Assembly: GCF_000002075.1 (NCBI RefSeq)
Contig: NW_004797311.1
Location: forward strand, 1,638,040 to 1,702,039
DNA from: Aplysia californica
Lineage: Eukaryota; Mollusca; Gastropoda; Aplysiida; Aplysiidae
Direction: 5' to 3'
Length of the DNA stretch: 64,000 nucleotides
Part shown: piece after piece, positions 12,801-21,778 of the stretch
Layout: each line of letters begins with the position of its first letter
Position numbering within the stretch: the first letter of the stretch is position 1
The notes under the pieces: generated by a model
Databases searched by the model: none
Seen by the model: the letters and a program-made list of their open reading frames with translations, nothing else
What the model was told of the DNA's origin: nothing
Made by a program: the position numbers and the translations under genes

Positions 12801-13347
12801 CGTCTTACACAGGTTTGACTGTATTTTCAAACCAACACTGACAGCAAAGCCAAGGTAGCAAGCTGTGAAAACACTCTTGAAAATTATGGGAATTAAGTGC
12901 CCGGTACTTTGTTCTTTACATGAAGCCTCTGGGTTTTTTATTAAAGGAGTCACAGACTGTTCCTCCCTGTCATCAGATGAAGATTGTTGGGGAAGAATGA
13001 AAACGAAGTCACATTTTCATTTCTTTTAATTTGACCCCAAGGGCTGTTTCATGACACCAAAGTTTAAACATATTATATCATTACCTTTAAAGGGAGAAAA
13101 GGGGCAGGGTCCACACTAAGACTAAGATGAAGAGAGAAAGTTTTTTAATGCGTTTGGAAGATATGAGCTTCCAAACTTTTACACAAAAACATCTCAAAAT
13201 CACCAAAATGTATTGTAACCCTGCTGGGTTTTTTTTTCACCAGTAGTCTATCTAAATATATGTTTTTGTACACTTTGTTCCACAGCTGCCAGTGCCCTCA
13301 AGCAGTACATGTTGTCCATTCTTCAAGTCTGTCGCAGTTCGTCCTGA
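755..13347 (+). CDS. RFXANK/ANKRA2-like ankyrin-repeat protein (whole gene)
   Basis: Five exons join in frame (755-878, 7389-7454, 9385-9608, 11020-11167, 13286-13347), all with GT-AG introns, giving about 207 residues ending at TGA 13345-13347. After a roughly 41-residue polar leader comes LHDLAAKGE, then ankyrin repeats with TPLHWAAANGQ, GAGAIHVASSFGH, TPLMYAAFNNHVDCV and a closing ASALKQYMLSILQ. From memory, human ANKRA2 and RFXANK have the same order and spacing (LAAQGE, TPLxWA, HVKCV, then a final helix ending LLKLLQ), so this is probably that family. Those proteins bind PxLPxI/L peptides in partners such as class IIa histone deacetylases; RFXANK also belongs to the RFX transcription complex. 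The leader is shorter than in the human proteins. Another ankyrin-only protein is possible. Intron 1 (6.5 kb) is filled with repeats. Confidence 0.75.
885..2960. other. Intron 1 of the ankyrin gene, first part
   Basis: I recognise no exon or element here. A short block of degenerate CCCTAA words, telomere-like, lies at about 2689-2720, and the phrase GAGTTCACTGT recurs three times between 2340 and 2680. Short open frames on both strands near 1407-1657 look like chance. Confidence 0.4.
2968..3100 (+). mobile_element. SINE-A 3' fragment
   Basis: The segment from AATCAATAAGAGTAGGC to GAGCGCCGTAAAAC matches the 3' third of the full SINE-A copies at 16519 and 52008, including the ends of families described below. 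The 5' part, with the tRNA-like head, is missing. Confidence 0.7.
3784..4002 (+). repeat. Dispersed repeat, copy 1 (pair with 51586-51801)
   Basis: About 220 bp starting AGGAATGTAAAT and ending in a T-run plus CAAAACCT matches 51586-51801 almost throughout, including GGGCCCCAGCTTTTAAC and GAGATTATTTGTTGTAATAG. The family is unknown to me. It abuts the LINE fragment that starts at about 4020, so it may be an upstream part of that LINE, but the second copy lacks the LINE. Confidence 0.75.
4020..4460 (+). mobile_element. LINE 3' fragment (end of reverse-transcriptase ORF)
   Basis: The + strand reads LIYGCECWTISKDRKNEL, the hallmark of the region after the reverse-transcriptase core in RTE/CR1-class LINEs, followed by GRLFRVS and, after decay, the pattern of the family C-terminus (KRGRDRQ-type and RDRxxW-type words). 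Several stops and shifts are present, so it is dead. It ends in TGATGATGATG, a short simple repeat typical of LINE tails. The exact clade is not resolved. Confidence 0.65.
4781..5268 (-). mobile_element. SINE-A, nearly full-length, minus strand
   Basis: Read on the minus strand, it opens with a tRNA-like head: A-box-like TAGGTTAAGGTG and B box GGGTTCAAATCC, flanking CATTCAATAGGTC. It runs through a CT/GA-rich body and ends in the shared tail CGCTGTAAAAC at 4781. The copy at 16519 on the + strand matches over its whole length. No tRNA cloverleaf or product is expected. Confidence 0.85.
5897..6129. mobile_element. piggyBac-like MITE with TTAA duplication
   Basis: Terminal inverted repeats CCCTATCCGTACG (left) and CCATATCCGTACG (right, reverse complement) are flanked by TTAA at 5893-5896 and 6130-6133. 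The body is 233 bp without coding capacity. TTAA duplications with C-rich ends point to piggyBac (or Kolobok). It is a non-autonomous copy. Confidence 0.75.
6187..6535 (+). mobile_element. Chimeric SINE (SINE-B head joined to SINE-A body)
   Basis: The first 130 bp (GTGGTTGGAGAGTGCTCTGG, then TATCAAACATTTATG) match SINE-B, while the rest (CTGTCTTTCAGCCACACCC through AATATTCTACTCAG) match SINE-A 3' sequence. The join near 6310 suggests template switching or a recombination between the two families. Confidence 0.55.
6601..6752. repeat. Three-copy tandem repeat (unit about 50-55 bp)
   Basis: Three imperfect copies each contain CCTAAC(C)TTTTTTAGGCC, ACATATGGCCTATATAAGC and a C-rich spacer. The function is unknown. 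Confidence 0.75.
6910..7008. repeat. TA tract and perfect 27-bp inverted repeat
   Basis: A TA-rich run (6910-6940) is followed by arms 6941-6967 and 6982-7008 that are perfect reverse complements over 27 bp, separated by a 14-bp AT loop. The arm begins GATCTTAGGGGTAGTCGACT. It would form a cruciform or RNA hairpin. It is probably a miniature palindromic element or a head-to-head repair product. Confidence 0.9.
7037..7098 (+). mobile_element. SINE tail fragment
   Basis: TTGTGTTGCAAGTGCCGTAA and ACTTACTAAA match the 3' ends of SINE-B. Only the tail remains. Confidence 0.55.
7389..7454 (+). CDS. Ankyrin-repeat gene, exon 2
   Basis: This 66-nt exon lies between acceptor caacag and donor gtaact. 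It enters and leaves in phase 1 and encodes VVTLHDLAAKGEVELLSHEVARG, the capping helix before the first full repeat. A CT-rich low-complexity tract begins just behind the donor. Confidence 0.75.
7468..7790. repeat. CT-rich low-complexity tract
   Basis: The + strand is almost pure pyrimidine, with CTCTCC and TTCC words. The long open frames across it are an artefact of composition. Confidence 0.9.
7791..9384. other. Intron 2 of the ankyrin gene, remainder
   Basis: No exon or classified repeat is seen. A small hairpin pairs TTATACTGCC (about 7803) with GGCAGTATAA (about 7852). Small open frames have no homology I recognise. Confidence 0.35.
9385..9608 (+). CDS. Ankyrin-repeat gene, exon 3
   Basis: The exon follows a strong acceptor (ttttttcccag) and ends at donor gtaata. 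It encodes two ankyrin repeats, with the canonical TPLHWAAANGQ and a degenerate second repeat (GAIHVASSFGHSDIVDLLL). It enters in phase 1 and leaves in phase 0. Confidence 0.9.
9835..10015 (+). mobile_element. tRNA-derived SINE fragment
   Basis: The start reads GCTGTTAGCTCAGTTGG, a clear tRNA A box, followed about 40 nt later by a degenerate B box (GTTTGGATCA) and then a non-tRNA body. It has no acceptor-stem pairing of a real tRNA, so it is a SINE head. A more decayed relative may lie near 44425-44490. Confidence 0.5.
10725..10770 (-). mobile_element. SINE tail fragment, minus strand
   Basis: CGCAACTGCATAAGTTCATA followed by TGAGCGCGC is the reverse complement of the common SINE tail. Only about 45 bp are left, in intron 3 of the ankyrin gene. 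Confidence 0.5.
11020..11167 (+). CDS. Ankyrin-repeat gene, exon 4
   Basis: Acceptor ttgcttcag and donor gttagt bound 148 nt. The exon encodes the last full repeat (GATPLMYAAFNNHVDCVNTLL) and the start of the closing repeat, entering in phase 0 and leaving in phase 1. A second AG four bases downstream would break the frame and is not used. Confidence 0.9.
12017..12821. mobile_element. pogo/Tigger-like DNA transposon, non-autonomous
   Basis: Inverted ends CAGTCGAACCTG (left) and CAGTCAAACCTG (right, reverse complement) continue inward as ACGGCCACC on both sides, and TA flanks each end (12015-12016, 12822-12823). The TA duplication with a CAGTC start is typical of the Tc1/mariner superfamily, pogo branch. 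The 805-bp body has no transposase frame. An open frame of 138 codons on the minus strand with a hydrophobic stretch has no family I know. Confidence 0.75.
13286..13347 (+). CDS. Ankyrin-repeat gene, last coding exon
   Basis: The acceptor (cttgttccacag) restores the frame of exon 4 and encodes AASALKQYMLSILQVCRSSS followed by TGA. A helical tail of this kind closes RFXANK and ANKRA2. A possible AATAAA polyadenylation signal is at 13668-13673. Confidence 0.65.
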
Positions 13348-13500
13348 CAACAGTAAAGATTCAGCTACAACCATTGAACATTTCTACCAAGATGCTTAAG
13401 TCATGCACTGGCCTGTTTTTGCAAGATAATGAGATTTCAATTTTTGTTTTAAAATTGAACATTTTCATAACTTGATGCAATTTTTGTCTTTACTTTGCAG

Positions 13501-13579
13501 ACCGACGTATGTGGATATCTTTGCCACATTGTTACAGCACAGTGATAAGATAGAGGGGTTTGATTTCTATTACTACGAG
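13501..13579 (+). CDS. Candidate orphan exon downstream of the ankyrin gene
   Basis: A very good acceptor (tttttgtctttactttgcag) and donor (GAG/gtagga) bound 79 nt open in one frame, PTYVDIFATLLQHSDKIEG and on. It would need an incoming phase of 2, which the stop-ended exon at 13286 does not give without a weak alternative donor. It may be an alternative 3' exon, part of an unseen gene, or chance. I do not recognise the peptide. Confidence 0.25.
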
Positions 13580-13798
13580 GTAGGACTTTATGTCCTTGGG
13601 CAAGATCCTTTTTCTTTATTTTCTTCAGTTCTCCTAACTTTAAATGGATACTTGGTTGTGGGCAGAAAATAAAAATATGAGAATCAGATTGAATGCCATA
13701 CAGGCTGCCATACTATGTGAAAAATAGTAATTTAAAATGTTTTACCTCCAATTTGACACAATCTAAATCATTTGGTTGGGATATGGGTTTGCTGCTGT

Positions 13799-13958
13799 GA
13801 CCCTGCATGTCAAGGCAAACCCGAGCTGAGAGGGATACATCTTCCAGCAGACAAACTGAGATTCTCAATGAAATTTATAAAAACTCCCAACTCAGGAATC
13901 AAACTCACATCTTCTGCAGACAAGAAGGAAGAGTCTTACCACTGTACCAAACGCTAAG
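13799..13958 (-). mobile_element. SINE-D (tRNA-derived), minus strand
   Basis: The minus strand starts with GTTTGGTACAGTGGTAAGAC (A box) and has GAGTTTGATTCCTGAG (B box) about 45 nt later, then a body that ends CAGGGTCA. It matches 42001-42157 in the same orientation, including GAGCTGAGAGGGATAC. It is a SINE, not a tRNA gene, because the acceptor stem does not pair. Confidence 0.7.
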
Positions 13959-14422
13959 TCACCCTTCCCCAGGGGACAGACAAAAGCTAAAAGCTACCTC
14001 TTCATCAATGCACAATCTTGGTGTTTCGGTCATCCTTTGTCTGCAGGTCAGTAATAGTACACTGTATCTCATTGTAAGTCTCATCAGACATAACCAAAGA
14101 GTGTTGAAAAAGGAAATAAAGTTCGAATAGTTTTAGCTTACATGAATTTCTGTTGAAAGCAGTGTTCTGATCATATTGTAAGATGAAATACTTTGAAAAT
14201 TTATGGTCAGATTGATGAATAAATGATGAATGATCGAGTGGATTTGTGTCTGTTTCTGTTTAGTTTTTCTCTTCTTTGATTTTTGTAATTGACATTAATT
14301 TGCTAAGATAAATCTACATTGTTTGGTTCCCTATCGGTATTTCAGCCTAACACAAAACCGTTCATGAATTCAAGAAAAAAACTGGAAACCAAGTGTTACA
14401 TGATTGAGCCATTTCTGTTTTA

Positions 14423-15846
14423 CAGTGAACTCGAATCAACCAAAAATTGGATTTAACGAAAGGGGACGGAATCCTTGGGGGGTTTTTCTGTTCATAGAAA
14501 TTTTTTTTAATCACTTGGATTCAAGAAACCTGTAAATGACCAGGGTCGAATTTTTAAAATTTGCTTGCAAGGCAATCAGCCCCGCTGATGCGGCTTCATG
14601 CATTTTTCACCCGCAATGAAGCTTATAATATTGACTCTATCCTGAGGGACCGTTGATCGCACCTGTTCTGAGAATCATTACAAGCTTACCCTATTGTGCA
14701 CACCTTATGCATCCAATCGGAAGCTTTCTTTTACATCAACATGTGCATTGTTGACATGTCTTAGCATAATTATGTTGGGATCGAGAGAGGTCGGATTGGT
14801 GGCCAGTACACACATTGTTACTACATGTGTCTGGGGAAATGATCGGGACGGGAGGCCAGCAGAGATGAAGACGCGTCACAGCCCCCCTCCCCGGTCACTA
14901 ACAATGATAGGGTAGCCTAGACAGAACTATGTAATGAATTGCAGGCTGGTCAATGGAAACAAACATTACTGTATGCTAGGCCTTACACTGCAATGCAACT
15001 TGTTGCTTACATTGCTATCGCGAATACTCGGATTCAATCAAATTGAAGGTCGGGCCCAGCAACTTTGTATATATCTGAGTTACAGTGTTTTAAAGTATTA
15101 GAAATAATGTACTTGTATAGGGCAGAAACTGCATTATATCTGTATCTTTATATGTTTCAGAAAAAGAAAATTGTATTCATTGGATTAGTATACTGTGTTA
15201 AACTTTGTAAATTTTGGCATGCACCAGATACAAAACCATGTGGCATTAAGATCTTATGTCAAAAACAGCACTCACATGCAATATTCTCCTCGACATACAG
15301 TACAGCTCAAGACTTTCAAGAAGTCTTAATATGTATGTCAAGAACAGTATTTAAGTAACACACTTTTGCAAAGCACCTTATTTCGCCACATTGCCTCACA
15401 CATATATCACCTCCCTACCCCCACTCCCGATCGCTCACTCCCCTTCCCCATCCCATTCTCAGTCTGTCGCTGGCAAGTGCCATGGTCAGTGAGTCAGTAC
15501 CTCGCCTTTCCATTATCCCCAGCAAGCGGCCATAAACAGGCCTTACAAGTATGTTACAACAAAGTTTGCGCTGGTGTGTAGTGTGTGCCTCGCATTGCTC
15601 GGTCTTTGATACCTTAACTCCAACCTCCCCCCTCCCCTCTGTCTTTTGTTGGTTTCACTGTGTAATTGTGTAAGAATCAATGGAAGCAACCAGCTTTAAA
15701 AAGTAGTGTTGTCTTTTTACCGTTGACCTCCCCTTGTTTTTTCCTCTTTGGCTTCTTATACATTGTATTTTAAATTATCGACATTTTAATATATATCGAC
15801 ATCAAATCCATTTCCAAAAGCATGTTGATATAAGCGGATTATACTG
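14423..15846. mobile_element. Possible pogo/mariner-like element, decayed
   Basis: Left CAGTGAACTCGAATCAACC and right reverse complement CAGTATAATCCGCTTATATC share only a partial inverted repeat, but both are followed by ATCAAC-type and TGGATTT words and both are flanked by TA. The 1.4-kb body holds no recognisable transposase. The pairing is tentative. Confidence 0.35.
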
Positions 15847-16342
15847 TACACTGGCAATGCTTTTTAGCCAACTGTTTCGTTCAAGAAAACTCAATAAAAA
15901 TTTTATCGTTCATGTTTCCATTTTAGTGTGCTGTCCTATGAACGAGATTAAAATTTTTAAACATTCCTCACCAGAAATTGCTAGGCTTTTGATGAAAAAA
16001 AAAATTGGCACAGAGTGTGTGTGGGTACCGTGAGTGCGTCAGCTGTGTTTGATTGAACTTGCTGTTTCGTTATCTGAAATATCACATGAAGAATAGCTTT
16101 CCACTCTGCAAAAAGTATTAAAACAAACTAACCTACAATTGACTTGGAAATTTCTTTGATTACATTTATTTACTGCATGATTCAGCTTACGAAAAAATTG
16201 ACCTCCTGTTCAGAAAGTCAATAGAAGCATCGACACCTGTGGCGTGAGGTACTTTTCTGTTGCACGCAGATGATGTAGGTTGTATTTCCAAGTCCAAGTG
16301 GGAAAGTTTTCCTGTTTGTTGAAATGTATCCTCCTCAGCCCA

Positions 16343-16510
16343 TGGGTGGTTGGCAGGTGCTCTGGTGTGGTTTACTCCTTCTTTCCTATCAAGCATCTGT
16401 CGTCCTTATCTCTCCCCTTTTGTGTGTTTATTACTCCCTTTTAACATCTCTAATCTTCCGCATTTACGTGACCTTATTGTGGTGCAAGTGCTATAAATTG
16501 TAAAACGCTC
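16343..16510 (+). mobile_element. SINE-B
   Basis: It runs from GGGTGGTTGGCAGGTGCTCT through TATCAAGCATCTGTCGTCC to a tail with GTGCAAGTGCTATAAATTG. It matches 41080-41250 and 59459-59633. No tRNA boxes are visible at its start. Confidence 0.7.
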
Positions 16511-16518
16511 ACCCCAGG

Positions 16519-16990
16519 TTGGCCCTTATGGTCAGAGGTTAAGGTGTTCACCTCTCATTCAATAGGTCTCGGGTTCAAATTCGGATAGCGACGGAAAATT
16601 TTCTCCTTTCACATCCTTTCCGGCTCTCTTACAATGTTCTGTCGTCTACTGTCGTCTCCACTTTCAGCCCCAATCCCCTCACCTCCTTTTGACTCCTGAC
16701 TCTTTCTGTAGCCTTTCTACTACTTCTCTTTGGCTCCTTCTTACTGCTGTCTTTCAGCCACACCCCCGATGTTATGGTAGGTAAGGTACCTAGCCGTCTC
16801 GGATGAGGGCGAGAAATCTCAGAGGTCCCACATGACCATATGTGCAAGTTAGGAGATCCCTTGGTTGTCCAGAATCGGCCGCCACCCTGACAAAATTTAA
16901 AATTTCCTGCTAACTGAAAATCCTTAATGTGTCCCGCGCGCTCATATGACCTCATGCAGTTGCGAACGCCGTAAAACACTTTCAAAACAA
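16519..16990 (+). mobile_element. SINE-A, full-length reference copy
   Basis: The tRNA-like head has GTCAGAGGTTAAGGTGTTC (A box region) and GGGTTCAAATTCG (B box). The body includes CTGTCTTTCAGCCACACCCC and GCGCTCATATGACC, ending GCGAACGCCGTAAAAC plus an A-rich tail with AAAACAAAAC. It sits directly behind a SINE-B copy. Internal polymerase III boxes would have driven its transcription. Confidence 0.85.
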
Positions 16991-17450
16991 AACAAAAGTT
17001 GGCCCTGACAGAAGAGGCTGGGTCGATGCAGCCCACCCCCCGCCAATTGGGGCTTAAAACAATTACAATGACAATAACCAGCAAATAGAAGCAGGTGCAT
17101 GTATCTGGCTGGTTAAAATTACAACAAACGAGAAAAAAAAAAAACACCCGAGGAAGACGGTGGCCTCCGGTACTTTCATCTGTTATTTATTTTCAAATCA
17201 AAATATTTTTTAAAAACTTCAGTGGGGGAAAGTTTTCTTTTAATAAAGCAGTTTCACTTGTTTTTCCAAAGTTCAGATCTAGTCAACGCCTAAAAGTAAA
17301 AATAAATAATGCTTTTAAGACTCCACAAATCGGTCAAGTTTTTGCGCTATATCGTATCTTGCTGCGACTCGTATAGAGGCCCGCACCGTTCCCCAATTTC
17401 ATTTATTTTGCCACGTATTATCCAGTTATAAAAGCAGGCCATACATGTAG

Positions 17451-17630
17451 CTGTCCCCGAGGTTTTATGCACCCCGCATAATTTAGCAAAATTTGATCAT
17501 TTTTTTGCATAATTTCTGATTATTTTCCTTTATCATTTTTTGTTAAAATCAACAGAATCGCATAATTTCACATTTTTGGGCTCATTTTGCATAATTTCAT
17601 AATTTTTCTTGCATAAAACGGCTGGGACAG
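17451..17630. mobile_element. 180-bp MITE with 6-bp target duplication
   Basis: Ends CTGTCCCCGAGG (left) and CTGTCCCAGCCG (right, reverse complement), both followed by GTTTTATGCA, are flanked by exact ATGTAG repeats (17445-17450 and 17631-17636). The body is rich in GCATAATTT in both orientations. Its 6-bp duplication is shared with the four elements at 43064, 47081, 49292 and 55796. Confidence 0.75.
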
Positions 17631-17784
17631 ATGTAGGCTTCATTATAAATGTATAGATTTTCTACATATTCAGAAGTGGGGCCCTTTTTTCGATCTGATG
17701 ATGGAAACCGCAACAAATCGGTTTGTGTTTCTTACACTTGTACATTGTCTATCTGCCTGTCAGTTCTAGTATTATAGTTATTGT

Positions 17785-17978
<194 letters not shown>

Positions 17979-17989
17979 TTCGTGAATAG

Positions 17990-19150
17990 CCTGCTTGTAT
18001 AAATTTACTTTTCTTGTTTCCTTTATGAACAGGTTGTCATAAGGGGAGGGGCTGGTTTATAAACCTATCTCAGTAGGCCCTAACTATAATATGACCTTTC
18101 AGATAAAGTCTTATGCACGGAGGTATAACAGGAAAACATCTCTAAAATGTAACTTTATTTTTTTATTGTTTAAGTTACGGTTAACATGGTAACGGCTGCC
18201 TTTTTGAAAATAAACAACTTTCATCAAAGTAAAAAGGATTTTTTAAATCACACAAAGTTGTTCAAATGTGTTACATTGATAGATATACTCAATACAAAAG
18301 TGTCTAGGCTACAGTTGGGATCGTGTATATCTTGAAAAAGAAAAAAGTTAGAGATAGATAACCTACCTGCCTCTGAATTCGATTACACAATCATCCACGT
18401 AACTCACTCAGGAACACATCGAATTGTGTTTCCACCTGTATAAAGTTAGATTCTGGTGTAAATAACAAGCCCTGAAAATTTCATTAGAACCAAAAAGAAA
18501 ATGTAAAAAAAAATAGATGAGAAAAACTTTAAACATTTGAAGTTTTGGGAAAAACGACATTTTGTTACATATAATGATATATAATAAAGGCAAAATAGAA
18601 GTCCAAGAGCAGAAAATCAGAGAGACGATGATTGTGACACAAAAAGTAGAATCTAAACATTTTTTTAGATTACAAGTGTTTGAAGTAAAAAGTCCAGATA
18701 CCATAAACTGATCCAAAATCGTCAACTTTAACCCCTTCCCTTAAGATGTTGACTGTATATGATCAAGGCATCACTCACACACGCATTACATTGTAAGATC
18801 GTAATTGTGTTATGCCTAACTTAACAACAGTAATAATTTTAGCATTAACATTCGATAATCATCAACAACAACAACAGCAACAAACTTATCTCTAAATTCC
18901 TTTAATTTTTATAAGACTAAAACTTGTTTTTGCGAGGATTTCTTATTGTCATACACGTATATTTTTCAATTCCACCCATGCACAAGAGTCTCGTACGTCT
19001 TATATGAAACAGTTCTGATGAGTTCGAGACGGAACTATAGAGTACTGTCACGATGGCCCAACATCTTTTTTTTCCTAATTGTTTGTTGTAGGGCTTATAA
19101 AGCACAGTAGTTTTGCACACAAGTATTTCTCAAATGTTCTGCAGCTTAAA
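17990..19150. other. Intergenic stretch without recognised features
   Basis: AT-rich DNA between the microsatellites. I see no splice-bounded frame, gene motif or repeat that I can classify. Confidence 0.35.
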
Positions 19151-19154
19151 CTTG

Positions 19155-19158
19155 CCCC

Positions 19159-19209
<51 letters not shown>

Positions 19210-19220
19210 CCCCTCCCCCC
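19155..19220. repeat. poly-C and (CT)n microsatellite
   Basis: A C homopolymer is followed by (CT)n and then C-rich sequence. Confidence 0.9.
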
Positions 19221-19221
19221 A

Positions 19222-19342
19222 CCAGGGCAGTGCTACTGGCTGAAGTTGTCTTTAGGCCATTTCCAAAGAGGAGATATTAACATGTTCTTATGCACAGTAG
19301 AATAATGGACTGATTTATCAATGTCATGCTCATACTGTGCGG
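19222..19342 (+). mobile_element. SINE-C, 5' half (split by insertion)
   Basis: It reads AGTGTCTTTAGGCC-type sequence (here GTTGTCTTTAGGCCATTTCC) to GCTCATACTGTGC, matching the first part of the intact copies at 39863 and 60021. The missing 3' half continues at about 22350, so everything between is an insertion into this SINE. Confidence 0.7.
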
Positions 19343-19636
19343 ATCGCGCAACCAGTGGCGTCGCGTGGGTTGCAGAAAAGGTGGTGCCTAATTGGAAAGT
19401 GAGCAAATGGGCAATAGGCTTAGTAGCTATAATTAAGATTTCAAGAGAAAGTAAATTAGAATCTGCAGGATATCCCGTAATCTACATCTATCGATATTTA
19501 CAACTGTTTCTAGATGAAACCGCACAAAAGCTGCAGTGAAACAATACTTATAACAACTAAAGATTTCTAATTACTTCGTGCAGCATCAGGACTTGCTACA
19601 CAATAGAGGGAGACAACAGTTTCGAATACTTTCGAT

Positions 19637-20165
19637 TAGAGACAGGCGGGAAGCGCTTTTTTCTTCCCGAGCGAGAAGACCGAGAGGCTGACCTACTTCT
19701 CGGCGGGACCGGTCCTGGTCCCGAGAAGTGCTTCTCGTCTAGCGACCAATTTCTCTTCTCGCTCTGTTCACGGGCAGCTCGCTCAGCAAGTAGGCCGGCC
19801 GTGGCGGGGGATCTTAACTAGGCTAACCCTGTTGCGCAGGCGCAGGCGGTGAAGGAAGGTCGGGAGACCTAGGACTAAGCCCTGATCAACTCCCCACTCG
19901 CCTCGTCTCGCCCCCCTCTCCCCTCCCTTTCAGTTTCAGACACAGGACGGCACGGTGATGGGTGACACTGTCTGCGTGTCATTTCTCGCTGGCTGTGCCG
20001 CTCTTTCCATCGACACCTCTCACTCTCATTACTCGTTATGTAAAGCCAACGAGCGGCGAGCGGTATCACTTCTCGGAACCCGGCAGTAGTTTAGTGCCCA
20101 GGAAGTGACGGGAAGGGCATTTCTCGCGAGAAACGGGTACTCTTCTCGGCTCGTGCCCGCTCCTA
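19637..20165. mobile_element. hAT-like MITE, 8-bp duplication CTTTCGAT
   Basis: The element starts TAGAGACAGGCGGG and ends, reverse-complemented, TAGGAGCGGGCACG. Exact CTTTCGAT repeats flank it (19629-19636, 20166-20173). Its 529-bp body is GC-rich with repeated CTTCTCG/CGAGAAG words and has no transposase. An 8-bp duplication with TAG ends is the hAT signature. Confidence 0.75.
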
Positions 20166-20759
20166 CTTTCGATACTCATTTTTCATTGAGTTACCGTAGA
20201 CTCTACGAGTAGTAGATAGGCTCGTGTGGCTCGCGGAAACTTGGATCAAATTTTTAGCACCAAATTGGTGCTGCGAAGGGCAGTTTCGTGCTCCTTTCTT
20301 CTTGTGCGGGAAGAACGATGCTTAGATTTCTCTACAGTGACAAAAATAACTTTGGTGCAAAGATTTTGCTTGCTCCCAGCAGGACACTGCCGCAAGCGGT
20401 GCGACGAGCATAAACCATCCTCGCCGTCTGTCTCTTCATTGGCGCAGCCAGCTGGTGACGGATCGCAAGGATATTATTCATGTAGTAGTACATGTAGTAG
20501 GCCTAGATCTAGGCCTAATCGGCCAAATGTAGATCTTGAGCACTGACTGGTTTAGAACAATTAGAAAATGGGAGGGGGGGGGGGGGGTGAAGGCCTGGGT
20601 AAGGTGGAGCCTAGACGGTCATATAATCAGGCCACCTGCGCGCTACTGACCTAGATTCCTTGTGGGCTGACACACCCGTGTAGTAAGCCCACAACCTTGT
20701 AGATCATTGGTAGTGATAAGCCTACGCAGGGTGCGGCGGTCAGTTTGAATTGTTGTTTT

Positions 20760-21110
20760 CTCATGCTTTGACACTGGATTATTTCTGCCTAATGCAGTTT
20801 GCTTTTCAAGTCATCTGGATTATGTGAATATTTTCTACATCATTGTGTGTGTTGAGGAACAGAAGTGGTGACTAATTAATTAATTAATTAAGATTGACCA
20901 ACAGTCTTGAGATCGCAAATTTGAAGTGCTGTTTGGCTGCACTGTAGGCCTACTGTTCATTTTCAGATTCTTCATCGCCATCGTACTCAGTGAATGCCTG
21001 GATTCTTTTAGTTGAAGCCTAATGCAGGTTTTTTTTTCAAATCATCTGGATTGTGTGAATATCAAATATCTCTTCCATCAGTGTACGTGTTTAGATTAAA
21101 CCTACAGTGA
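20760..21110. repeat. Imperfect tandem duplication
   Basis: GGATTATTTCTGCCTAATGC to TCATCTGGATTATGTGAATA (from 20775) returns about 235 bp later as CTGGATTCTTTTAGTTGAAG, GCCTAATGCAGG and CATCTGGATTGTGTGAATA (from 20999). Two imperfect units are seen. Confidence 0.6.
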
Positions 21111-21589
21111 AGTTTTGACCGTGCAAGTTTAATTCATATCTGTCTAAATCCATTCTAAAATCCATGTCTACACAGTGGAGGCCCCCCCATCCTGATCCGC
21201 ACACTCTTCACTGACTTAGAGCCTCTCTATGCAAACAACCACTAAAAACGAACTCTCCATCCTATCCCTAGATCTGCTTTTAGATTTAGATTAGATTGCA
21301 ACACAAACAAAAGACTAAAAGGACCATGTAGATATAAATCTATCTAGACTCTGAGCGTCTAGGGGCCCACCCTTGTTAGGTAGGGAAAAGTATACGGATC
21401 ATAATTATGGGGGAGCTCCTTTGTCTTTGTGTTTTTCCCGACCTGCTTTGTATATTAATATCTGCTGTTCTTTCACAGTGCTTACATGCTTCTCTTCTAG
21501 GCCTATTTCTTGCTTTCATCATGTGTGGTTATGACTCTGTTGGACTGTGACTGACACCTTCAAAATAAACTGAAGGAATAAGAACAACA

Positions 21590-21778
21590 ATGGGAAGAAA
21601 ATGCTCAGTTGGTGGATGCAAAACTGGCTATGACAGTCAGAAAGGTGCAGAAAAAGTGACCTTGTATGGATTTCCTTCGGATGAAACAGAATGTCGGGCA
21701 TGGACTGCTAGCTTACCAAACATTTTATCCTATGAAAAGGTGTCAAAACATACCAGTGTGTGCCCTCCATTTCCGTAA
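21590..21778 (+). pseudogene. THAP zinc-finger domain fragment, frameshifted
   Basis: ATG 21590 has a good context (acaacaATGG) and opens MGRKCSVGGCKTGYDS, the classic THAP start (CxxxxC), with a central LYGFPSDE and a conserved W. The C2CH finger should end VCxLHF. Here the frame gives SVCPPFP and stops, while the frame offset after the GTGTGTG run reads VCALHFR. A loss of 2 bases in the GT run would explain it; alternatively a gtaaaa donor at 21776 could end an exon. THAP domains bind DNA in P-element transposases and in host factors. No transposase core follows; a (GA)n tract does. Confidence 0.6.

Noticed and set aside
16540-16590. Possible tRNA gene
   Set aside because: A and B boxes are present but no acceptor or anticodon stem can form; the same sequence heads other SINE-A copies.
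16629-17147. 172-codon minus-strand frame
   Set aside because: It runs antisense through a SINE-A copy; the same frame recurs in other copies (51982-52257) because of shared repeat sequence.
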